Assembly (NCBI GenBank): GCA_035637115.1
Contig: DASPXV010000250.1
Location: 1-64,000, forward strand
DNA: 64,000 bases
Direction of reading: 5' to 3'
From: JAICSD01 sp035637115
Lineage (GTDB): Bacteria; Acidobacteriota; Vicinamibacteria; Vicinamibacterales; 2-12-FULL-66-21
A model generated the notes under the pieces. That model was not told the DNA's origin. It ran no database searches and saw only the letters and a program-made list of their open reading frames with translations. The translations under genes and the position numbers were made by a program. Positions 58,958-64,000 of this stretch are shown in pieces. The stretch's first letter is position 1, and each line of letters starts with the position of its first letter.

Positions 58958-59728
58958 TCAGGCGATCCAGGACGGCGGGCGCTTCGCAAGGAAAGCATTC
59001 AACCCGTCCTGCCCCTCCTTCGATACGCGCCGCTGGGCGATTGCGTCGATGGTGTACTCGGTCGCCGCCGCGCGCGTCGCGCTCGCCACTTCGGCGATCA
59101 GCCGCTTCGCGGCCGCGACGGCCTGGGGAGCCGACGTGAGGACATCGTTGACGTACTTCGCGACGATTCGATCGAGCTCCTGCTCCTGACCGATCGCATG
59201 GACGAGACCGATCTCCATCGCGCGCGCGGCGGAGAATCGGGCGCCCGTCAGGAACAGCTCGCGCGCCGCGGAGCGGCCGATTTTCGCCATCGCGTAGGGG
59301 GAGATGACCGCGGGCAGGATGCCCAGCTTCACTTCGGTGAACGCGAATGCCGCGTCCTCCGCTGCGACGACGATGTCGCAGACTGCGGCGAGGCCGACGC
59401 CCCCGCCGAGCGCCGCGCCGTGAATACGTCCGATGAGGGGAATCGGCAGCGTGTCGAGCGATTCGAACATGCGCGCCATGGCCCGCGCATCACGCACGTT
59501 CTCGTCGTGCGTGTAGTTCACCGTCTTCGACATCCACGTCACGTCGGCGCCGGCACAAAACATCTTTCCCGCGCCCGCGAGCACTGCCACGCGCGCCGCG
59601 CCGCTCGCCGTCACCGACTGCGCCCACGCGGTCAACGCGGCGATCAGCTCCTCGTTGAAGGCGTTGCGCACGTCGGGGCGATTCAGCGTCACCCGGGCGA
59701 CAGGGCCGTCTTGCTGGATCGTCAACAT
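58958..59728 (-). CDS. liuC: Enoyl-CoA hydratase, probable methylglutaconyl-CoA hydratase
   Basis: 256 aa crotonase-family enzyme that would hydrate 3-methylglutaconyl-CoA to HMG-CoA. VARVTLNRPDVRNAFNEELI opens the fold, MFCAGADVTWM and IHGAALGGGVGLAA form the oxyanion hole, and FTEVKLGILPAVISPY carries the catalytic Glu in a form usual for LiuC. ATG 59728, 15 bases after the liuB stop. The exact substrate comes from context. Confidence 0.9.
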   Translation of the reverse strand: MLTIQQDGPVARVTLNRPDVRNAFNEELIAALTAWAQSVTASGAARVAVLAGAGKMFCAGADVTWMSKTVNYTHDENVRDARAMARMFESLDTLPIPLIGRIHGAALGGGVGLAAVCDIVVAAEDAAFAFTEVKLGILPAVISPYAMAKIGRSAARELFLTGARFSAARAMEIGLVHAIGQEQELDRIVAKYVNDVLTSAPQAVAAAKRLIAEVASATRAAATEYTIDAIAQRRVSKEGQDGLNAFLAKRPPSWIA

Positions 59729-59743
59729 CTGCTTGTCACAAAC

Positions 59744-61351
59744 CTACATCCGAAAGACGCCAAACCTCGGCTCGGGAATCGGCGCGTTGAACGACGCGGA
59801 AATGCCAAGCGCCAGCGCCTGCCGCGTCTCCGCCGGATCCAGGATCCCGTCGTCCCACAGGCGCGCCGTCGAATAATAAGGAGAGCCTTCGCGCTCGTAT
59901 TTTTCCAGGATCGGATCGCGGATGGCTGCCTCTTCCGCGGCGGCGAGCGATTGACCGGCGCGCGCGAGCTGATCGCGCTTGACCGTCGTGAGCACGCCGG
60001 CGGCCTGCTCGCCGCCCATCACCGAGATGCGCGCATTCGGCCACATCCACAACAGCCGCGGCTCGTAGGCGCGGCCGCACATCCCGTAATTGCCCGCGCC
60101 GAACGATCCACCGATCACGATTGTGAACTTCGGGACGACGGAGTTGGCAACGGCATGGACCATCTTGGCGCCGTCTTTCGCGATGCCGCCGCGCTCGTAC
60201 TGGCGGCCGACCATGAAGCCGGTGATGTTCTGCAGAAAGATCAGCGGAATCCCGCGCAGGTTGCACAGCTCGATGAAATGCGTCGCCTTCAGCGCGGACT
60301 CTGAAAAGAGGACCCCGTTGTTGGCGACGATGCCCACCAGGAAGCCGTGGATTCGTGCGAAGGCAGTGACCAGCGTCGTCGCGTAACGCTCCTTGAATTC
60401 GTCGACGCGCGATCCATCGACGAGCCGCGCAATGATCTCGCGGACTTCATAGGGCTTGCGCGTGTCGGTGTTCACGACGCCGTAGATCTCGCGCGGGTCG
60501 TACGCGGGGTCTTCCGGAGTCGTCACGTCGGGCGGCATCCGCTTCGCGGCGTTCAGGTTCGAGACGATCGTGCGTGCGAGGTGCAACGCGTGCGCGTCGT
60601 CTTCCGCGAGGTAATCCGCGACGCCCGAGAGCCGCGTGTGCACGTCCGCGCCGCCAAGCTCTTCGGCCGTCACTTCCTCGCCGGTCGCCGCCTTCACGAG
60701 CGGCGGACCGCCGAGGAAAATCGTGCCCGTCCCGCGGACGATCACGGTCTGATCGGACATTGCCGGCACGTAGGCGCCCCCGGCCGTGCACGATCCCATG
60801 ACGATCGCAATCTGTGGAATCCGCTCGGCCGACATGCGCGCCTGGTTGAAGAAGATGCGGCCGAAGTGGTCGCGATCGGGGAAGACTTCCGCCTGCAGCG
60901 GAAGAAACGCGCCCCCCGAGTCAACCAGGTACACGCACGGCAGCCGGTTCTGCAGCGCGATTTCCTGCGCGCGGACGTGTTTCTTCACCGTCAGGGGATA
61001 GTAGGTGCCCCCTTTGACCGTCGCGTCGTTGGCGACGACGAGCACCTCGCGTCCCGAAACGCGGCCAATGCCGGTGACGATACCCGCCCCCGGCGCTTCA
61101 TTGTCGTAAAGGTCCCACGCCGCAAGCGCAGACAGCTCCAGGAAAGGGGATCCTGGATCGAGGAGCTTGTCGATTCGTTCGCGAACGGGAAGCTTTCCCT
61201 GTTCCCGATGGCGCTGCAGGTATTTTTCACCGCCCCCCTGCCGTGCCGTGTCGCGCCGTTGCCGAAGTTCCGTCACAAGTCGCGACATCCGTTCGTGGTT
61301 GCGCCGGAAGTCATCGCTGCGGGGATCGACATGTGACTCGAGACGCTCCAC
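59744..61351 (-). CDS. liuB: Methylcrotonyl-CoA carboxylase carboxyltransferase (beta) subunit
   Basis: 535 aa carboxyltransferase that moves CO2 from carboxybiotin to 3-methylcrotonyl-CoA. Family landmarks are GKLPVRERIDKLLDPGSPFL, GIGRVSGREVLVVANDATVKGG, GSCTAGGAYVPAMSDQ, FLGGPPLVKAATGE and SFGAGNYGMCGRAYEPRLLW. The start is GTG 61351, required to keep the conserved N-terminal residues; TATAAT lies 8 bases upstream. First gene of the cluster. An isovaleryl-CoA dehydrogenase (liuA) is not present in the window. Confidence 0.92.
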   Translation of the reverse strand: MERLESHVDPRSDDFRRNHERMSRLVTELRQRRDTARQGGGEKYLQRHREQGKLPVRERIDKLLDPGSPFLELSALAAWDLYDNEAPGAGIVTGIGRVSGREVLVVANDATVKGGTYYPLTVKKHVRAQEIALQNRLPCVYLVDSGGAFLPLQAEVFPDRDHFGRIFFNQARMSAERIPQIAIVMGSCTAGGAYVPAMSDQTVIVRGTGTIFLGGPPLVKAATGEEVTAEELGGADVHTRLSGVADYLAEDDAHALHLARTIVSNLNAAKRMPPDVTTPEDPAYDPREIYGVVNTDTRKPYEVREIIARLVDGSRVDEFKERYATTLVTAFARIHGFLVGIVANNGVLFSESALKATHFIELCNLRGIPLIFLQNITGFMVGRQYERGGIAKDGAKMVHAVANSVVPKFTIVIGGSFGAGNYGMCGRAYEPRLLWMWPNARISVMGGEQAAGVLTTVKRDQLARAGQSLAAAEEAAIRDPILEKYEREGSPYYSTARLWDDGILDPAETRQALALGISASFNAPIPEPRFGVFRM

Positions 61352-61359
61352 GGCCCTCG

Positions 61360-61365
61360 ATTATA
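61360..61365 (-). promoter_or_regulatory. -10 TATAAT, liu operon promoter
   Basis: Perfect TATAAT on the minus strand, 8 bases before GTG 61351, with TTGTTG 16 bases further upstream (61387-61382) as a -35. Transcription would start within about two bases of the GTG. Confidence 0.65.
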
Positions 61366-61388
61366 GCCGTGATGTAATTCCCAACAAA

Positions 61389-61405
61389 TGTCCGGTATCT
61401 GGACA
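61389..61405. promoter_or_regulatory. Inverted repeat, candidate operator
   Basis: TGTCC-GGTATCT-GGACA lies in the 88-bp region between liuB and the divergent NtrC-type gene. It overlaps the putative -35 TGGACA (61400-61405) of the latter and is just upstream of the liu -35, so a bound protein could affect both. Confidence 0.4.
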
Positions 61406-61421
61406 GTAAACGGAGAATGTG

Positions 61422-61429
61422 TATATATT
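61422..61429 (+). promoter_or_regulatory. -10-like TATATATT, NtrC-type gene
   Basis: TATATA/TATATT 10-12 bases before ATG 61440, spaced 16-18 bases from TGGACA (61400). The leader would be only a few bases long. Confidence 0.55.
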
Positions 61430-61439
61430 CGTGTTCGCC

Positions 61440-62843
61440 ATGACGACACCGAAGAAGAAATATCGCGTTCTCGCAATCGACGACGAGCCCGCGATGATCG
61501 AGTGGCTGAAGATTCTCCTCGAGCACGAGGGCTATGAAGTTCGTACCGCGATGATCGGCACGCGGGGGGAGGAGATCTTCAAGACCTGGAAGCCGGACGT
61601 CGTGATTACGGACATGATGCTGCCCGACATCGACGGGCTGGAATTATTGCGCCGGTTCAAACAGACGCACGCGGACACGGAAGTCATCGTTGTCACCGGC
61701 CACGGGAGCGTTCCGAAGGCGGTCGAGGCGATGAAGGGGGGTGCGCACAGTTTCATCGAGAAGCCGATCGAGCCGGACACGCTGCTGGCGATGCTCGAGC
61801 GCGCGATCGAGCGGCGCGATCTCGTCGGCGAGAACCTGTTGCTGAAGCAGAAGCTCGAGGGACAGTTCCGGTTCGGCAACATCATCGGCAAGAGCAAGAA
61901 GATGCACGAAGTGCTCGAGCTGGTGGAAAGCGTCGCGGGCAGCGACGCCAACATCCTTATTCAAGGGGAGAACGGCACTGGCAAGGAGTTGATCGCCAAC
62001 GCGATCCACTACAACAGCAAGCGCGCCAAGGGCCCCTTCATCAAGATCAATTGCGCCGCGATTCCGAAAGACCTGATCGAGTCCGAGCTGTTCGGGTACA
62101 AGAAGGGGGCCTTCACCGGGGCGCAGACGGACAAGGAAGGCCTCTTCGAGATGGCGGAGGGGGGCTCGCTGCTGCTGGATGAGATTGGCGAAATGCCGCC
62201 ATATCTCCAGACGAAGCTGCTGCGCGTGCTGCAGGAGCGCGAGTACCGTCCGATTGGCAGCGATCGCATCGTCCGCGTCGATTTCCGTCTCGTATGCGCG
62301 ACGAACATCGATCTGGACTCCGCGCTGCGCGACGGCAAGCTGCGCGAGGACCTGTACTTCCGCATCAACACGATCACTCTCCGCGTCCCTGCGCTGCGGG
62401 AGCGCACGGAAGATATTCCTCTCTTGTGCGAGCATTTCCTCGAGAAGTACAAGACGCGTCACCAGAGGAACGTCAAGTCGATCGCGCCGGCTGCTTACCA
62501 TGTATTAATTCGCCATCGCTGGCCGGGAAACGTGCGCGAACTCGAAAACGTGATCGAGCGCGGCGTGCTCGTCGCGAAGGGAACCGAAATCACCGTCAAC
62601 GATCTGCCGGAGTCGCTGCGCACGGAAAGCGCGACGACGACGGAGTTCGTCATTCCGCCGCACCGCACGCTGGCGGAAATCGAGAAGATGGCCATCCTGC
62701 AGACGCTGCAGCGCACAAACTGGAACAAACAGGAAGCCGCGCTAATTCTGGGGCTGTATCGTCCGACGCTGTACAGCAAGATGAAGAAGCACGAAATTCA
62801 GGACGGCGGCAAGTCCGGCGCGCGCCGCGCCGCCGGTGTCTAA
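61440..62843 (+). CDS. NtrC-family sigma-54 response regulator
   Basis: 467 aa. Receiver domain about 8-125 with AIDDEPAM, phosphoacceptor Asp58 in VVITDMMLPD, VVTGHGS and Lys in FIEKPI. AAA+ sigma-54 interaction domain about 145-380 with GENGTGKELIA (Walker A), GAFTGA (sigma-54 loop), LLLDEIGEMPP (Walker B) and RHRWPGNVRELENVIER. C-terminal Fis-type helix-turn-helix (QTLQRTNWNKQEAALILGLYRP). All parts for an enhancer-binding activator are intact. ATG 61440 is preferred over GTG 61419. A sigma-54-like promoter follows 59 bases after its stop. Confidence 0.95.
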   Translation: MTTPKKKYRVLAIDDEPAMIEWLKILLEHEGYEVRTAMIGTRGEEIFKTWKPDVVITDMMLPDIDGLELLRRFKQTHADTEVIVVTGHGSVPKAVEAMKGGAHSFIEKPIEPDTLLAMLERAIERRDLVGENLLLKQKLEGQFRFGNIIGKSKKMHEVLELVESVAGSDANILIQGENGTGKELIANAIHYNSKRAKGPFIKINCAAIPKDLIESELFGYKKGAFTGAQTDKEGLFEMAEGGSLLLDEIGEMPPYLQTKLLRVLQEREYRPIGSDRIVRVDFRLVCATNIDLDSALRDGKLREDLYFRINTITLRVPALRERTEDIPLLCEHFLEKYKTRHQRNVKSIAPAAYHVLIRHRWPGNVRELENVIERGVLVAKGTEITVNDLPESLRTESATTTEFVIPPHRTLAEIEKMAILQTLQRTNWNKQEAALILGLYRPTLYSKMKKHEIQDGGKSGARRAAGV

Positions 62844-62901
62844 GCCTTATTTCCCGGCGCAGAGCTCTCAGCCCGACAACCAGACCGACTCATCTGTCCC
62901 G

Positions 62902-62917
62902 TGGCACCCCTTTTGAT
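62902..62917 (+). promoter_or_regulatory. Candidate sigma-54 promoter
   Basis: TGGCAC-CCCTT-TTGAT fits the -24/-12 consensus TGGCAC-N5-TTGCW in spacing and all but one base of the -12 box (GA in place of GC). It lies upstream of the YtxH/DUF948-like operon and just after an NtrC-type activator gene. Confidence 0.5.
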
Positions 62918-62979
62918 ACATGAGTGGTGATCGCGGGCGTGCGCGTGTGCGTGCGAGCGATCAGGCTAAGGAGGTCGAT

Positions 62980-63231
62980 GTGGAAGAACGATCGCGTGTA
63001 TTGCTGGCGACCCTGGCGGGTGCCGCCGCCGGCGGACTCTGGGGATGGTTGTATCTGACGCAGGGAGGCGCGCGGATCCGGACGCAGATCGAACCGAAGC
63101 TCGACGATTTCGTCCGCGAGCTGGCAAACGTTCGCGGGACGGTCAACAAGGCGAAGACGGCGGCCAACGAAGGCTGGCGCTCGCTGAATGAAATTACCGG
63201 CGGTACGGCGCAGGGGCGCTGGTCCGCGTAA
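62980..63231 (+). CDS. Small YtxH-like membrane protein
   Basis: 83 aa. GTG 62980 is set by AAGGAGG at 62968-62974. One N-terminal glycine-rich helix (VLLATLAGAAAGGLWGWLYL) is followed by an amphipathic tail (IRTQIEPKLDDFVRELANVR, NKAKTAANEGWRSL). This is the YtxH plan, seen in small stress-linked membrane proteins. First of three similar genes. An upstream in-frame ATG at 62920 lacks a Shine-Dalgarno. Confidence 0.75.
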   Translation: MEERSRVLLATLAGAAAGGLWGWLYLTQGGARIRTQIEPKLDDFVRELANVRGTVNKAKTAANEGWRSLNEITGGTAQGRWSA

Positions 63232-63247
63232 AACGGGGGAAGGAACC

Positions 63248-63637
63248 ATGGGTGACCTGCAGTCTTTGAGCACTCCGCTTTGGATCATGGCCGTCGTGAG
63301 CGTCCTTCAGGCGCTGCTCCTGATCGGCATCGGCGTGGGAGGGTACCTGATTTACTCGCGTGTCATGACGCTGGTCAACGATCTCGAAGCGCGCCAGATC
63401 GCGCCGCTGCGCGAGAAGGCGGACGCGATCATGGCGGACGTGAAGGCGATCACCGCGCGGGTCAGCCACCAGACCGAGCGCGTCGATCATGCCATCTCCG
63501 GCACCATCGATCGCGTGGACGACACCGCTTCGCGCGTGCGCGCCGGCGTCCACGACAAAGTCAACCAGGCCGTCGGCGTCGTGCGCGGTGTGCGCGCCGT
63601 CATCATGTCGCTGATGCACCGCGAATCACACGCGTAG
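63248..63637 (+). CDS. DUF948-like membrane-anchored coiled-coil protein
   Basis: 129 aa, ATG 63248 after GGGGGAAGGAACC. One membrane helix (about 13-36, IMAVVSVLQALLLIGIGVGGYLIY) followed by a long helical region with heptad-like spacing (VNDLEARQIAPLREKADAIMA, ITARVSHQTERVDHAISGTI). Resembles DUF948/YtxG-type proteins, which pair with YtxH in some bacteria. Role unknown; perhaps envelope stress. Confidence 0.75.
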   Translation: MGDLQSLSTPLWIMAVVSVLQALLLIGIGVGGYLIYSRVMTLVNDLEARQIAPLREKADAIMADVKAITARVSHQTERVDHAISGTIDRVDDTASRVRAGVHDKVNQAVGVVRGVRAVIMSLMHRESHA

Positions 63638-63658
63638 GACGTTAATAGAGGAGGACAC

Positions 63659-64000
63659 ATGGCGTACGAATACGATCGGTTCGAGAGAGAAGAAGGGGGC
63701 GGTTCATTCCTGATGGGGCTGCTCGCGGGCACGGTGCTCGGAGCGGGCCTCGGAATGCTGTTCGCCCCCAAGGCCGGATCCGAGCTCCGCTCGCAGCTGG
63801 GCACGCAGATCGCGGATCAGACCGGCCGGCTGCGCGAAGTCGCGGATCAGAGCTATCAGCAGGCGTCGGAGAAGGTGAGCCAGATAGTGGATCGCGGCCG
63901 CGAGGCCTACGATCGCGCGCGCTCGAGCGTCGGCAACATGGCGGCGGCGGGTACGTCGGGCAGCACCGGCAGCACGACGGGCGGCAATACGGGCACGACC
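63659..64000 (+). CDS. YtxH-domain protein, 3' end outside window
   Basis: 114 codons visible, open to the window edge. GAGGAGGA precedes ATG 63659. The YtxH domain has the glycine-rich helix FLMGLLAGTVLGAGLGMLFAPKAGSELR and an amphipathic helix (QLGTQIADQTGRLREVADQS). A Gly/Ser/Thr-rich low-complexity tail (TSGSTGSTTGGNTGTT) begins before the edge. Third gene of the operon. Confidence 0.85.
   Translation, partial: MAYEYDRFEREEGGGSFLMGLLAGTVLGAGLGMLFAPKAGSELRSQLGTQIADQTGRLREVADQSYQQASEKVSQIVDRGREAYDRARSSVGNMAAAGTSGSTGSTTGGNTGTT

Noticed and set aside
57579..59189. 536-codon plus-strand frame opposite biotin carboxylase
   Set aside because: Antisense shadow of a fully conserved enzyme gene; no recognisable domain.

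Overview
The window is a GC-rich, gene-dense bacterial chromosome segment, most likely from an Acidobacteriota lineage (Vicinamibacteria-like). This is inferred from three very large two-module FtsX/MacB permeases of the ADOP type with a PadR regulator between two of them, an Oar-like TonB-dependent receptor with an N-terminal carboxypeptidase-regulatory domain, many Tat/Sec-exported hydrolases, and short REPIN-like hairpin repeats. No rRNA, tRNA, CRISPR array, transposase or prophage gene was recognised. Both window edges cut genes (a sulfatase on the left, a YtxH-like gene on the right).

Positions 1-18143 look like a polysaccharide-utilisation region. It has two divergent type I sulfatases, a formylglycine-generating enzyme that could mature them, a TonB-dependent receptor with a LacI-type operator-like site upstream, a beta-propeller/ManD/GH67 operon (removal of glucuronate side chains and mannonate dehydration), and an operon of three Tat-exported TIM-barrel-like proteins with no firm family. 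The likely substrate is a sulfated, glucuronate-bearing glycan. A decayed class III aminotransferase fragment lies between the two operons.

Positions 18185-28661 hold small stand-alone genes (GNAT, YciI, ATP-grasp, DUF2071) and a six-gene MoxR/VWA/DUF58 operon. Positions 28689-46333 hold the ADOP-PadR-ADOP operon, a tripartite RND efflux operon, a receiver-like protein lacking the phosphoacceptor Asp, an exported S9 peptidase, a third ADOP, and a damaged area where an 82-bp repeat joins an alpha/beta-hydrolase fragment to a phosphodiesterase-like gene. Relics of M24 and M28 peptidases that kept start and stop but lost their middles lie at 46055-48887, around murJ.

Positions 49263-56256 hold exported beta-propellers, two single-domain response regulators, an L,D-transpeptidase and a PolX-like HhH+PHP protein without the polymerase domain. 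Positions 56129-61351 are a leucine-catabolism (liu) cluster with the carboxylase alpha subunit split into biotin carboxylase and carrier genes. It is transcribed divergently from an NtrC-type sigma-54 activator, which is followed by a candidate sigma-54 promoter and a three-gene YtxH/DUF948-like operon.

A recurrent feature is a TANNNT (-10-like) hexamer 6-10 bases upstream of the start codon at about thirteen first-of-transcript genes, suggesting many leaderless mRNAs. Other genes have clear Shine-Dalgarno sequences.
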